64,000 nucleotides of DNA from a virus. This document shows, in pieces, positions 16,070-26,087 of the stretch (position 1 is its first letter; the number at the start of each line of letters is the position of its first letter). The notes beneath the pieces were generated by a model. The model saw nothing but the letters and a program-made list of their open reading frames with translations, made no database searches and was not told the DNA's origin. The position numbers and the translations under genes were made by a program. Location of the stretch: positions 62,001 through 126,000 of the IMG/VR virus record IMGVR_UViG_3300044765_000092; one strand, written 5' to 3'.

Positions 16070-19000
16070 CGAGTGTCACCTTATCCCCAGGTTTCACACC
16101 CAGGATCGGATACTTGGTATCGAGATACTTCTTGAGTTTCTTATTCCGATACGGGGCCCAGATCTTGTCGAGTGCGCGCTTCACCTCCTTATCGTTCTTC
16201 AACTGACCGATCTCCTTTTGCTTGTCAACGACCTTGGTTATGATCTGCTCTAGCTGCGGGTGCGAGAAGTCCCACTTGAGCGCGTCAGCTTCGGTGGCAC
16301 CGAACTCCATCTCGATTTCAGGCTCGATCGTGAACTCGAATCCATAGACCTTCTTATAGTGGTCTGTCACGCCATAGGTCGCGATCCACTGAAGCACGTG
16401 AACGTAGATGAGCACTATATCATACGGGACCTCGGCGTATAGCGCATCATGCACCATCTTCATAATGGCCGTTGGCAACTCCTTGGTCTTGTTATCGATA
16501 TAATGCCATTCGGTTAGCACATCATATAGTGCGAGCTCGACTAGTCGAGCGGCTGTCACCCCGATCTGGCTTGCTAGACCCTGGATTGGACTGTTCTTGG
16601 CCTTGCGGTCCATGCTGCTGATGATGCTGCCGATACCAGTGAGCATGGCGAACAGATTACGCCGCATACCAATCGGGCTGTAGGTATAGCAGTGCTCACG
16701 AGCGTGGTTGACCGACCACTCCAGCCATTTGGAGGCTTTGGGAAACGCCTTGTACAGACGGGCCATAAGATCCTTGGCAAACTCGACAGTGTTCTTGACG
16801 TCGCGTGCCAGGGTCTGCGCGCCCTTGCCGTAAATCACACCGAAGATCACCTTCTTCACCGCGTCGCGCAGCGGATCAGACTTGTCCACCACCTTGTTGA
16901 AGAAGAACTTGACGTTGATGATGTGCACGTCACCATCGGTCTTGATCTTCTTAGCGTACTCCTCCGTTGGATTGAGCCGGAATATTTGTCTCAAGCGTTG
17001 GCCAACTCTGAACACGTTGGCGAGCTTGGTGTCGTTACCCACGTAAGACCAGACGCGTACCTCGTGCGCCGAGTAGTCGAACTTGACGTGGATTGTGCCG
17101 CGTGGGCTAACGAACATCCGCTTGATGTACTTGGCCTCGTCTCCGTGAGCCGGCACCTGATGCAGCGACGGATTGCTAGAATTCAAGCGACCGGTTACGA
17201 CGTCAAAGAATCCATAGTCAGGTCGCAGCCGAAAGTCCTCGCGACTATCCGGATTCTTGACCATCTTGGCATACCAGCCCTTGACATAGGTTCCCCAGAG
17301 CTTCTGCAGCTTAGAGTACCGTGTGAACAGGGCTACCACTGGATTCTCTTTGTACGCAGCGAGGAAGTGCTTGTCCAACATAGGACGCTGCGTCTTCTTG
17401 CTGTGCATCAACGGTTTGAGCTGTAGGACGCCCAGGAACAGAATGGCCTTGTGTTCCCACTTGCCGAGGTTCAGGACTGTCGGCACCTTGCTGAACAGAC
17501 CTTTCTTCATAGTCTGATTCGCAGACTGCTTGAGCACTGTCCTGTTTGCACGCTGAGCTTCAGGCGTAGCCAAGATCTGCTTCTTGGTCTCATCCATCAG
17601 CTTTAGAAGTGGGCTCTTTTCACCCTTTAGGTACTTGAGGTACTCAATGTCGATGTGCATGCCACGCTGGCGCGTGTGCGACAAGACGTGACACGTATCA
17701 GAGAACTGCGTGAGAACCAATCGCTTGAAGTACGGAGCATAGGGCTTGCCACCAATTTCCAGGTCACCAGCCTGCTTGATCTGCATCAAGTGGATGCCGA
17801 CAATCGACTGCACGTCCATTGCACCGTAGGCCAAGAAATCCTTGTTGTCGATCTTTGTGAGCGCCGCGTTAGCTCGATCGTCCTTGCCAAACACTGCCCG
17901 CATGTAATGGTCATTGCCATAGCTCAGGAAGATTTGGTTCAAACCCCCGTGCGGCGTGTTGTACGGAGCACTGGACAGGAATCTCATGTTCTCATCCAGG
18001 CAGTATAGCCCCGCCATGATCTCCCACACAGGCAAGAAGATCAATGCCAGACCGAATTCTTTACGCAGGATCCGCAGGTCGAACAGCGAATACTGGATGA
18101 TCAGGTATTTGACCTTTGTGTCGCCCAGTCGCTGGCCGAAGAACTTGCGCATTCTCTTACGCATGTGCTTAAGGTCTTCCTGTGTCCACACAGGATACGG
18201 TGGATCACCCTTACCCGTCCACGGTTCTGCTCCTGTTGCCTGAGGATGTCTGTATGGCAGAACATAACCGACCTTGGTACTGGTCGCAAACTGAATGGTG
18301 TGGATTGCGTTGTGGTTGACCGAGGTATTGCGGGTCTCTGTGTCGACCGCAACGTACTCACTGGACTCCAGGTGGTCCATCATCTTGTCGAACATCGCGA
18401 TCGACGTGATGAGCTTAGGATTAGCCTTGATGTACGACAGATCGTACAACTGCTTCTGCGCCAACGCATTGGCCAGATTACGAACTACATAGAAGAGGAG
18501 GTTGGCCTTGCTAAAGACGTCCGAGTTATCATCGTCGTCATCATCAGCTTTCTTGGCCAGTTCTGCCTTGCGCGCCGAGTACATCGGGAAGATGTCGAGC
18601 GTGCTAACGACATTGCGCGTGTGCCCACCGAGCTTTGCTTGGTGTACCCATCCACGCTTCATTGGCACGTCCGAGACCTCGGGCAGGAGAGTAGACGCGG
18701 CGTAATCGCCAAAGACGATCACGTCGGTAGGATTGAACTGACGAGCTATCACATGGATGCGCTTTGCAAAGCGCTTGCGATAACCCGGCCACGTCTCCAT
18801 GGGTTGATCCATGAATTTGTGGTTGTTGAAGTTCACAGCCATGAATGCCACTCCCTTTGGACTGTATCCAAACTTGGCGGCGGCCCATTCCTGGGCCTTG
18901 TTCATGACGTTCACAAAAACAGTGCGAGACCGATTGAACAGAAGAGCTTGTTCGGCAAGATCCTCTGAGTCAATGGTCTCGACAATCAGCATGATACGGC

Positions 19001-19097
19001 GCTTGGCCTTATCCCAATTGCTGCTGATAGGCAATGCCAGATTGTAGTCGCCCTCAATGCGCTTGACTTGAGGACGGATTCGTTTATCCAACTGCAC
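16056..19097 (-). CDS. Family A DNA polymerase with UDG-like N-terminal domain
   Basis: A 1013-residue protein. Residues about 90-180 carry DVIVFGDYAASTLLP and MKRGWVHQ then VVSTLDIFPMYS, resembling family 4 uracil-DNA glycosylases, a family historically named after phage SPO1 DNA polymerase. The 3'-5' exonuclease has DTE near residue 250, FDLRIL and YGAMDVQ. The polymerase has motif A VKFDYSAHEVR near 674, motif B RDAVKKVIFGVIYGKG near 750, and motif C MVHDALYAEV near 882, where the usual HDE is HDA. An acidic linker, DDDDDDN, sits near residue 190. It is the replicative polymerase. Confidence 0.92.
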   Translation of the reverse strand: MQLDKRIRPQVKRIEGDYNLALPISSNWDKAKRRIMLIVETIDSEDLAEQALLFNRSRTVFVNVMNKAQEWAAAKFGYSPKGVAFMAVNFNNHKFMDQPMETWPGYRKRFAKRIHVIARQFNPTDVIVFGDYAASTLLPEVSDVPMKRGWVHQAKLGGHTRNVVSTLDIFPMYSARKAELAKKADDDDDDNSDVFSKANLLFYVVRNLANALAQKQLYDLSYIKANPKLITSIAMFDKMMDHLESSEYVAVDTETRNTSVNHNAIHTIQFATSTKVGYVLPYRHPQATGAEPWTGKGDPPYPVWTQEDLKHMRKRMRKFFGQRLGDTKVKYLIIQYSLFDLRILRKEFGLALIFLPVWEIMAGLYCLDENMRFLSSAPYNTPHGGLNQIFLSYGNDHYMRAVFGKDDRANAALTKIDNKDFLAYGAMDVQSIVGIHLMQIKQAGDLEIGGKPYAPYFKRLVLTQFSDTCHVLSHTRQRGMHIDIEYLKYLKGEKSPLLKLMDETKKQILATPEAQRANRTVLKQSANQTMKKGLFSKVPTVLNLGKWEHKAILFLGVLQLKPLMHSKKTQRPMLDKHFLAAYKENPVVALFTRYSKLQKLWGTYVKGWYAKMVKNPDSREDFRLRPDYGFFDVVTGRLNSSNPSLHQVPAHGDEAKYIKRMFVSPRGTIHVKFDYSAHEVRVWSYVGNDTKLANVFRVGQRLRQIFRLNPTEEYAKKIKTDGDVHIINVKFFFNKVVDKSDPLRDAVKKVIFGVIYGKGAQTLARDVKNTVEFAKDLMARLYKAFPKASKWLEWSVNHAREHCYTYSPIGMRRNLFAMLTGIGSIISSMDRKAKNSPIQGLASQIGVTAARLVELALYDVLTEWHYIDNKTKELPTAIMKMVHDALYAEVPYDIVLIYVHVLQWIATYGVTDHYKKVYGFEFTIEPEIEMEFGATEADALKWDFSHPQLEQIITKVVDKQKEIGQLKNDKEVKRALDKIWAPYRNKKLKKYLDTKYPILGVKPGDKVTLDGLQ

Positions 19098-19137
19098 GAG
19101 CGGCTACCCCGTAATTCTTTGAGCTCATGTTTGGCAT

Positions 19138-19476
19138 TTACAAGGCAGGTGGCACCCACAAGCACCCTGCGTTTCGTTTCACAGCTATCGCACGGTCGTC
19201 GACGAAGAACTTGAATTTTCTGTGCTTGATGTTGGTGACTTCTAGTGCAGTACCCAGATGTTTGATACACCACGCTTGGATGGCCAACACCGCTTCCGGG
19301 TACGCGGCTCGTGTGGTGAAGATCGCAACACCGAATCCACGGGACAACCATGTGAGAACTGCGTCACGCATTGCTGGGATAGGATCACCCAGAACTGTAG
19401 GACCCTTCCACCCATCGTAGTAGGCGAGGGTCCCATCAAAGTCTACAGCGATCCAGACGTCGTTATTGTTGGTCAT
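19138..19476 (-). CDS. HAD-superfamily phosphatase
   Basis: A 112-residue protein with HAD motif I VDFDGTLAYYDG near residues 10-20, motif II IFTTRAA near 49-55 and motif IV FFVDDRAI near 90. The size fits the small phosphatases seen in phages, including the 3'-phosphatase part of polynucleotide kinases, though no kinase domain is attached. It is the gene just upstream of the polymerase, 40 bases away. Substrate unknown. Confidence 0.8.
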   Translation of the reverse strand: MTNNNDVWIAVDFDGTLAYYDGWKGPTVLGDPIPAMRDAVLTWLSRGFGVAIFTTRAAYPEAVLAIQAWCIKHLGTALEVTNIKHRKFKFFVDDRAIAVKRNAGCLWVPPAL

Positions 19477-19481
19477 CGCAG

Positions 19482-19952
19482 TTAGTTGGACAGGACCACA
19501 GCGCTACCAGGAGTGTTGGCTGCAAACACGATGCGCATCAACGAGTAGACTGCCTGACCAGTGCTGACAACATCTCCCGCGGCTACCGCAGTACCAATCT
19601 GTTTCCATCGAGTAGACATGTACGTGACTTGGGCCGCAGTAGGACCGTTGTTCGCCCATTCCCGTGGACCATTCGATACGTAGATGTCGAGTGTTGTAGT
19701 TCCCATATTCTGAACGGTGAGGCCCAGATTGGTGCCTTCTTGCAGCAGGTTCGAGATGTCGATCCAGCACTCGTTAGCTGGAACTGTGGTTGGCAACCCC
19801 TGCTGTCCGGCTGTGCCATCATAGATGGCTTCGAAGTAATGGGCCGAACTTGTGATCCGACCCTTCATGCGGAATCCACCTTTCGGTGTCCGGTCGGCAC
19901 TATCACCGACCGGAACGAGGTGGGCCGCGTCAGTGAAAACGCGAACACCCAT
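19482..19952 (-). CDS. Unknown, possibly virion-type beta protein
   Basis: A 156-residue protein rich in Gly, Thr, Val and Ala, with ECWIDISNLLQEGTNLGLTV and TLDIYVSNGP, typical of jelly-roll or fibre-associated folds. No signal peptide. No family was recognised. It lies among replication genes, so its structural look may mislead. Confidence 0.55.
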   Translation of the reverse strand: MGVRVFTDAAHLVPVGDSADRTPKGGFRMKGRITSSAHYFEAIYDGTAGQQGLPTTVPANECWIDISNLLQEGTNLGLTVQNMGTTTLDIYVSNGPREWANNGPTAAQVTYMSTRWKQIGTAVAAGDVVSTGQAVYSLMRIVFAANTPGSAVVLSN

Positions 19953-19954
19953 GA

Positions 19955-20560
19955 TTAACCTTTGGTGGCAGTAGTATCAGGCGCAGCAGCAGCGGCGGGC
20001 GTCTGAGCCGGAGCCGGAGCCGCCGCTTGAGCAGCATCCGCCGTCGCAGCTGGTGCAGGGGCAGGAGCAGCCGGAGCTGGTGCCTGAACTGCAGGAGCAG
20101 GAGCAGGGACTGGGGCAGGCGGTGTGACCGTCACTTCCTTCACTGGTGCTGGAGCCGGAGCCGGTGCTGCTTGCTGCGGCGGCTGTACCGTCGGAGCAGT
20201 TTGGCCGCTCGGAATCTTGGCCAAAGCCGCAGCCTTGAGTGCCGCAGCTTCGGCACTGGCCTTGGCAGCGAGCGCCTTGGCCTCGGCTTCCGCTTCGAGA
20301 GCCAATTGAGCAGCAGTCTTCTCGCCCTTTTGCACAAGAGACCATGCTTCGTCCTTAAGAATTGCAGAATGAACTTGCTCGAGCGAGGTTGGAACTTCAG
20401 CGTTGACAACGCCATGCACTTCGTACATATAGTCCCGATATGCAGCATGCACTGCACGCGACCAGACACCTTCGCCAGCCTGTTCCACACGGTGGACCAG
20501 ATTCTTGGCCTTGAGAAAGGCGGCGAGCGCCGAGTGAATTACGTCTTGAGTCATACTCAT
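19955..20560 (-). CDS. Protein with Pro/Ala-rich C-terminal tail
   Basis: A 201-residue protein. Start 20560 is chosen because TAGGAACCCAA precedes it. Residues 1-75 form a helical domain (ALAAFLKAKNLVHRVEQAG). Residues 75-110 are Ala/Glu-rich helix. The last 90 residues are a low-complexity tail of Pro-Ala repeats (APAPAPAP), likely an extended linker. No family was recognised. A linker of this type often tethers a globular part to a surface or membrane, but no second domain or membrane segment is present. Confidence 0.6.
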   Translation of the reverse strand: MSMTQDVIHSALAAFLKAKNLVHRVEQAGEGVWSRAVHAAYRDYMYEVHGVVNAEVPTSLEQVHSAILKDEAWSLVQKGEKTAAQLALEAEAEAKALAAKASAEAAALKAAALAKIPSGQTAPTVQPPQQAAPAPAPAPVKEVTVTPPAPVPAPAPAVQAPAPAAPAPAPAATADAAQAAAPAPAQTPAAAAAPDTTATKG

Positions 20561-20576
20561 TTGGGTTCCTATCAAA

Positions 20577-23500
20577 TCAATGGTTGTTGTTCATGCGGAG
20601 AGACTTGTACTGTTTCTCCAGCTCCTTGATGTTGGACAACGTGATACCGCCATCGCGCATCGTCTTGAGCAATTGAACTGCTTCAGCCTTAGTGCTGAAG
20701 AAGCGAACTACTTCGTCCTGCCCACCGCCATCGTGCCATTGCACCTTGAACGATTGAACACGGGCTGCCTTTTGGTTTGCCGATTGCCCCTTGGTTGGCA
20801 GAATGATGTAGAACACACCGTTCTCCATCAGTGGGTACACTTTGATCTTATGCGGATCGGCCGATGGTTTGATCTGTTCGCGGTAGAACAGGTTCATCTG
20901 CATCTTGGTCGCAAACCCGAATTCACGCATCTGGTTCTTCTTAGCCTTGATCGCAGTGTAGATGAACTTGAACATCTCGTTCGTCTTGCTATCGATCTCG
21001 AACCCCTTCTTTTTCCAGGTGCGGAACAGCTCGATCAGTGCAATCGGGCCTGGGATCTTGGTGTATCGGTACTCAGGGCTGGTACGGAAGCCAAAGTTTT
21101 GCAGTGCGGCCAGCACATCGTCACGACCATCAGCACGATAACGCAGGGCCAGCATGTCGTTGATGATCGCAAAGTCAAATTCAGCCGTTAACGTGTTTTC
21201 TTCCAGCACCTCAGGCTGTTCTTTGGCTGCTTTACCCTTAGCCTGCCGCTTCTTGTCCTGAGCTCCAGATTCGACCGGCACATCCAACGGCTTGTCGATC
21301 GGAATATCACCAACCATCTTCAGCAGTTGATTCCGCATGTCCTTGCTGCTGGTGGTGCTGCGTGTAATCACATAGGCTTGTAGCTTACGCACTAGCACAC
21401 GCTGACCATCACCGAGCAGAACACGAATACGCTTTGGCCCCATCACCTGAATGATTGTGCCATCGCCAAACTCAGTGTGAACAGCACGGTTGACCATCAA
21501 GGCGCGCTCGCGTTCGAGCTTGACCTTGAGTTCCTTCTGCTTATCGGTCAACGTATCATCGTCATCCGTATCGTCATCGTTATCAGCGTCGTCATCGTCA
21601 GACTCAAGCGCAGCCAAGTCCTGATGAATGTATTCGTCGTAACGGATGAGGCCCAATTGCGACGCGCCATACAGATCCATTTCTGGAACGTAGGGTACAC
21701 GACTCATCAACTTCGAACCTTGGAGCATCCCACCCTGCGGCACGGCCACAGGCTGGAGCTTATCTCCGTGTTCTTCACGGTATGCAGCATAGTCGGCGTG
21801 CAGTACCTCGTGGTACTCGCGATAACCCTGCAGATAGGGCATCAGCTCGTCGTTGAAGTCGTTGTTTGCCTGGATGCTTTCCAGACTCATGCCCACTTGT
21901 GGCAGATCCGGGAGTGTTTGGTACTGTGGATTGTCGTGCTCGTCGAACTTAGCCTTGCTGATCAGCTTGCTGACCAATCGGGCAGCCTTGGTGATGTCGA
22001 CACTCCGATTCACCAGAATCCAGTCCAAGTACACGTTGGTCCGTGTTTCCTTGCTCTTTAGCTGGGGGCGGTAGATTCGGCTGTTACCTTGTTCCAACAC
22101 GCCTGGGGTCCACACCGTTTCCATACGGATAAGACGACTCACGTGCTGGAAGTTCAGGCCTGTATCCATCGATGAACTAACGCCCACCATGATTCGCTTG
22201 GTGTCGTCAGTCTCAAACTGAACACGCGCTTCGATCTTCTCGTCGGCCGTGTAGTGAACCATCAACGGTTTGAGATCGGGTGGCGCCAGATTGTAGACCG
22301 CCTCAGCGCTAGGAATGTACTGCGTGAAGATCAGAATCTTGCCCGGCAGATTTTGCTTCAGGTGTTCGCGGCAGAGCTCAAATACCTTGGCAACCTTTGG
22401 TGACACTGCATCTTCAGTGTTCTTCAGGAACTTGGACGCATACGGGTCTTCAGCCGGCGCCGACAAGAACCGCTCCATGCGGATCATGTAAGGCTTGAGC
22501 AACTGCTCAAGCTGTTCGGCTGTAGCTTCGTCGTCACTATCCTCCATCGCCTGTTTGAGCTCTGGCTTCTTGGCCAACGCCGCCTTGATCAGCTCAGTAG
22601 TCTCTTCCAGGATGGTCTGGTACAGGATCTGTTGGTTCTCAGTCAGGTCAACCGCATAGAACTTCTCGATCGGGTCTGGCAGTAGCGCAGCCCATTCCTT
22701 GCGTTTCGCAACTGCAAACACGCAATGCTCTTTCAAGCGTTGCATGACCATGCGTTCGGTTCCTGGCTTCCAGGCGATGACCTTAGACCCGCGCATCTCG
22801 TCTGCATATTCACGCTTGAAGTTCTCGACAGTACCAAACACCGTCGGGTCAAGCAGTGCTACCTGGGACACGATGTCAACGATGGTATCGGCAATCAGAG
22901 TACCTGAGCCAACCCGCTTCATCGGAATGTCCTGCATGAACCGTGCAGCGGCGTTACGACGTGCCGACTTGAGGTTCTTGAGGTAGTGAACTTCGTCCAC
23001 GGCCACCAGATCGAACATGAACTGGCGCATGAACTCGGCGTTCTTGTAGACGATTACCGACTTGTTGCCGTAGGCCACAGGCTTGCCCCGCGCCTTGATG
23101 AAGTTAAAGTCGGATACCACCACCGTGTTGGGTGGCGCCATCTCGATCATCTTGGCGATCTTTTCTTCGCCATGCATCTTCATCGTCACGTTCGTGATCG
23201 GCAGAACGTTGAGTCGGCCTTCGGTCACAAACACCACTTCCTTGACATACTGATGCACCAGATGGCTAGGGCACAGAACGATCGGACGTTTGCAATTGCC
23301 GTTCTTGAGTTCACGCAGAATGTTCGTCAAGAAGATGATGGTCTTACCACCGCCAGCCTGAACTGCGTACATTGCAAACTTAGGACCACGACCCATCTTC
23401 TTGTCGACACGCGCTTGGTGTGGCAAGAACGACAGATCCTTCTTGATCAGCGGAATCGGCTTGATCGGTTCATCCTGGTCGATCTCGTCCTGCTTGAGGT

Positions 23501-25157
23501 AAGCACTGCGCTCAGTCTCGTCCTGGATCTTCAGAACGTGGTAGCTAGGACCATGATCGAGGAACACCTTTAGCGAGGCCATGCGCGCCAGTGTGTTAAC
23601 CACACTGTAACTCTTGTAGATCGCTTCGATATTCGTGTTGTAGACTTCAAGCGCACGTTGGACCATGCGGCCAATGAATCTAAAGGCCGGGAGACCGGTC
23701 CTCGGATGCATCTGCCACAGACGAGGACCAAAGTACCCGTTGTACTCGAACAAGTCTTCACGCTGACCTTTGAAACCATGAAACGCGGTCAGTGCAAACT
23801 TCATGATCTCGTCGGGTGACACAATCTTGGTCGTCCCGTTCAAGAATTTGTGCTGCTGGTCGGTCAGCACACTGTTGCCACCGATCGTGCCGTCTGACGT
23901 TTCGAACAATTCTTCGGCCGTCGGGCGTTCGTTCAGCACTTCCGGATTTGCGGCTGCCGCTGCCGCGATTGCAGCCAAGAGGGTCGAGAACTCAGGGCTC
24001 TGTACCGCCGTATTAGCTGCGGCGATAGCCGTTCCTTCGAGGAAGGAACGAATGTGGAACGCACGAACTGGAGTAGTATCCCCAAGGTCGTAGATTGACA
24101 GGTTGCCCACGCTATTGCTGTAGACGAACTTGTCGTTCAGCCAGTCTGTGAAGATAGGCAGATTGGACGGCAGCTTCTTCTGCAGCGGTATGGTCTTGAT
24201 GTCGATACCCCCATCAGCCGACGCTTGTGGCAATGGTGCCTGGAACGTGTACGAGCCGTCGTCCTGCAGACCGTAGTCCATCAGTTGCTGTTCGTACATC
24301 TGCGACTGATCAACTTCCGGTAGGAGCAGGAAGTTCTTGTCGATGTCGATGATCATACCATCGATGCCAGTTCGAGGCACGATCGGCTTCGCCTGCAGAG
24401 TGGCCTTGACTTCACCGGCAATACGCGCGATCGGTGCAATGGTCTCCGGCACATTACCGAACTCACCAAACATCGTGCCGATCCACTGGAGCAGTGTCGG
24501 GTAGAAGTTGCCCAGCTTGATTTCGGCAAACGGCGTGTTGTTCAGGTACTCGGCTTCTTTCTGGCTGATGACAAACGTTGCCCAGATCTGGACGTAGTCG
24601 TCGCCCTTGACTTCGAGTCGCAGCTCCTTGATCGCATTGCTGATCACCGTGCCGGTACGCATTGGCACTGGAATACGGGTGGCGATTGCCTTGCCTGTTT
24701 GTGGACCAGTGGCGAACAGAGACTGTTCAACCGTCTTGACCTGCTCGACCAAGGCGTTGAACATACCCGGATTTGTTGGGTCGTTCGGGAACATGCCCTT
24801 GAGCACATTGTACAAGAAGCCCGAGATCGCTAGCGGTGAACCGCTGAGACCCTGCATCGAATAGATCGGGGCATCGAACTCAAATCGCTTGCCAAGCATA
24901 TCCTTACGCAGGACACACGAACGAAGGAACACACCAAGGCGGTCCTTCTGATTCCTCATAAAGGCGGCAGCTTCTTTCTTGTCGATGTCTTTGCCGATGT
25001 TGGCCCACGGATAAATGGAGCCAGCGATCAAGCGCGTGTAGAACTCAGGCATCGGCATACCGACCCGCCCGTTGTAGAGAGCGACGAATCCTTCTTGTGC
25101 CTTTGCCTTCTCGAGCTTGAACTGAGTGTTCGGTTTGAGATTGGAAAGAGGACGCAC
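20577..25157 (-). CDS. Giant SNF2/superfamily 2 helicase
   Basis: A 1526-residue protein with GTG start 25157 after AGGAG. The first 570 residues are a large domain of unknown function. The helicase core begins near residue 580 with LSFLPHQARVD (a Q-like motif), Walker A VQAGGGKTIIF near 600, motif II DLVAVDEVHYLKN near 720 (DEVH), motif III VGSGTLI, and the C-terminal lobe with motif V SSSMDTGLNFQHVS and motif VI LEQGNSRIYRP. An acidic stretch (DDDDADNDDDTDDDD) and about 300 further residues follow. Such phage helicases remodel replication or recombination intermediates or act on host DNA; which one applies here is unknown. Confidence 0.85.
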   Translation of the reverse strand: MRPLSNLKPNTQFKLEKAKAQEGFVALYNGRVGMPMPEFYTRLIAGSIYPWANIGKDIDKKEAAAFMRNQKDRLGVFLRSCVLRKDMLGKRFEFDAPIYSMQGLSGSPLAISGFLYNVLKGMFPNDPTNPGMFNALVEQVKTVEQSLFATGPQTGKAIATRIPVPMRTGTVISNAIKELRLEVKGDDYVQIWATFVISQKEAEYLNNTPFAEIKLGNFYPTLLQWIGTMFGEFGNVPETIAPIARIAGEVKATLQAKPIVPRTGIDGMIIDIDKNFLLLPEVDQSQMYEQQLMDYGLQDDGSYTFQAPLPQASADGGIDIKTIPLQKKLPSNLPIFTDWLNDKFVYSNSVGNLSIYDLGDTTPVRAFHIRSFLEGTAIAAANTAVQSPEFSTLLAAIAAAAAANPEVLNERPTAEELFETSDGTIGGNSVLTDQQHKFLNGTTKIVSPDEIMKFALTAFHGFKGQREDLFEYNGYFGPRLWQMHPRTGLPAFRFIGRMVQRALEVYNTNIEAIYKSYSVVNTLARMASLKVFLDHGPSYHVLKIQDETERSAYLKQDEIDQDEPIKPIPLIKKDLSFLPHQARVDKKMGRGPKFAMYAVQAGGGKTIIFLTNILRELKNGNCKRPIVLCPSHLVHQYVKEVVFVTEGRLNVLPITNVTMKMHGEEKIAKMIEMAPPNTVVVSDFNFIKARGKPVAYGNKSVIVYKNAEFMRQFMFDLVAVDEVHYLKNLKSARRNAAARFMQDIPMKRVGSGTLIADTIVDIVSQVALLDPTVFGTVENFKREYADEMRGSKVIAWKPGTERMVMQRLKEHCVFAVAKRKEWAALLPDPIEKFYAVDLTENQQILYQTILEETTELIKAALAKKPELKQAMEDSDDEATAEQLEQLLKPYMIRMERFLSAPAEDPYASKFLKNTEDAVSPKVAKVFELCREHLKQNLPGKILIFTQYIPSAEAVYNLAPPDLKPLMVHYTADEKIEARVQFETDDTKRIMVGVSSSMDTGLNFQHVSRLIRMETVWTPGVLEQGNSRIYRPQLKSKETRTNVYLDWILVNRSVDITKAARLVSKLISKAKFDEHDNPQYQTLPDLPQVGMSLESIQANNDFNDELMPYLQGYREYHEVLHADYAAYREEHGDKLQPVAVPQGGMLQGSKLMSRVPYVPEMDLYGASQLGLIRYDEYIHQDLAALESDDDDADNDDDTDDDDTLTDKQKELKVKLERERALMVNRAVHTEFGDGTIIQVMGPKRIRVLLGDGQRVLVRKLQAYVITRSTTSSKDMRNQLLKMVGDIPIDKPLDVPVESGAQDKKRQAKGKAAKEQPEVLEENTLTAEFDFAIINDMLALRYRADGRDDVLAALQNFGFRTSPEYRYTKIPGPIALIELFRTWKKKGFEIDSKTNEMFKFIYTAIKAKKNQMREFGFATKMQMNLFYREQIKPSADPHKIKVYPLMENGVFYIILPTKGQSANQKAARVQSFKVQWHDGGGQDEVVRFFSTKAEAVQLLKTMRDGGITLSNIKELEKQYKSLRMNNNH

Positions 25158-25211
25158 GTCCTTACTCCTAGGGTTTAACTAGCTCATTTACATTTCCGAT
25201 GCAGTTCAACA

Positions 25212-25256
25212 TCAGAACAGACGGTTCGTCACGTCGCGGAGACGTGCAGCACGGAT
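25212..25256 (-). pseudogene. Relict original 3' end of the gene at 26043-26828
   Basis: On the minus strand these bases encode IRAARLRDVTNRLF and a stop. The intact gene upstream ends IRAARLRDVSNRLF and a stop. Thirteen of fourteen residues match, yet twelve of the fourteen codons differ, nearly all synonymously. The simplest reading is that this is the original end of the gene, cut off when the GIY-YIG element inserted and brought its own recoded copy. It has no start signal of its own apart from an adjacent in-frame ATG at 25259. Confidence 0.85.
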
Positions 25257-26065
25257 CATATTCTTCCTTGTAGCTTGGCAATCCGTTTCTTGTTGGCTTT
25301 TGATTTTGCCATACCCTCACGAATTCTCTGTCGATGCTCGTCACTAAGTGTTCTCCCAGAAAGTGCTTTAGAGATCGCTTCACGGTGTGAGTCCGAAGCT
25401 TTTCTACCCTTCAGTGCCGCAGCAATTCGCTTGCCTGTTTCTGGTGGCCGCTTCATTCCACGGTGTTTCGCAGCGCGCTTAGCTTTTGTTTCTTCGGATT
25501 GCTTGTGCCCCATATGCGATAGAGAAAGCAACACCCTAGTATCGATTGAGGCTTTTCTGCCTTTCATCCGCTCCGATATAGCTTCACACTGTTCTGGTGT
25601 GCGTTTCTTACCACGCAGTTTAGCTACACGTTTAGCTACAACCCCAGGATCTTGTTTCTTGCCTATCTTCTGCTGTCGAAGGCGCTCTACAACTTCACGA
25701 TCAAACTTGTAGCCACTAACGCCGTCTCCACCATCTGTCAAATTTGCTAGAGGTCCTTTGTCGAGGTTTCGCCGTCCTATCTTAGCAATCCATTTGCGTT
25801 CTAATTCGAAGGCGTCAGCTTCAGTCAAGTTAGTGCGAACGAAGCGACCACGTACCTTCAAGCCAAGAGCGTGTATCTTGGCGATGATACGGGCCTTAAT
25901 GGTGTTACCATCGCTATATTTTGTGGTGAATCTACGAGCACCTCGACCTTTACCTATATAGAATGGTTCGAAGTCAAAGACCTCCGAACCATACTTATAA
26001 GTACCAGGTTTTCTAGTGTCCATCAGAACGTATACGTAGAATTCAGAAGAGTCGATTGGAGACAT
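25256..26065 (-). CDS. GIY-YIG homing endonuclease with NUMOD3 repeats
   Basis: A 269-residue protein. The catalytic domain has YVYVLMD near residue 10 and PFYIGKGRGARRF near residue 35, then an Arg/Glu pair (FELERKWIAKIG) and NLTDGGDG. The C-terminal half consists of NUMOD3-type basic repeats (ERMKGRKAS, ALKGRKASDSHREAISKAL, GRTLSDEHRQRIREG) used for DNA binding. The start ATG at 26065 lies inside the recoded tail of the host gene, and the recoding (GAT GTC for GAC GTG) is what creates it. The open frame continues upstream to 26164, inside the host gene, and that part is rejected. Confidence 0.88.
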   Translation of the reverse strand: MSPIDSSEFYVYVLMDTRKPGTYKYGSEVFDFEPFYIGKGRGARRFTTKYSDGNTIKARIIAKIHALGLKVRGRFVRTNLTEADAFELERKWIAKIGRRNLDKGPLANLTDGGDGVSGYKFDREVVERLRQQKIGKKQDPGVVAKRVAKLRGKKRTPEQCEAISERMKGRKASIDTRVLLSLSHMGHKQSEETKAKRAAKHRGMKRPPETGKRIAAALKGRKASDSHREAISKALSGRTLSDEHRQRIREGMAKSKANKKRIAKLQGRI

Positions 26066-26087
26066 CACGAAGTCTGGCTGCACGAAT
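25257..26087 (-). mobile_element. GIY-YIG element carrying a recoded 3' end of its host gene
   Basis: The element consists of a 45-base recoded copy of the host gene's end (26087-26043) joined to the endonuclease gene. It lies exactly between the upstream body of the gene and its displaced original end (25256-25212). Boundaries are inferred from the duplicated coding sequence and could be a few bases off. The arrangement lets the endonuclease destroy its target site while the host protein keeps its sequence. A similar layout is known for mitochondrial atp6 in the fungus Allomyces. Confidence 0.8.

Noticed and set aside
16692-18968. Plus-strand ORFs antisense to the DNA polymerase
   Set aside because: They lack ribosome binding sites and motifs and overlap a certain gene.
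25168-25383. 71-residue minus-strand ORF across the relict gene end
   Set aside because: It overlaps the endonuclease and helicase leader in another frame and has no motif.
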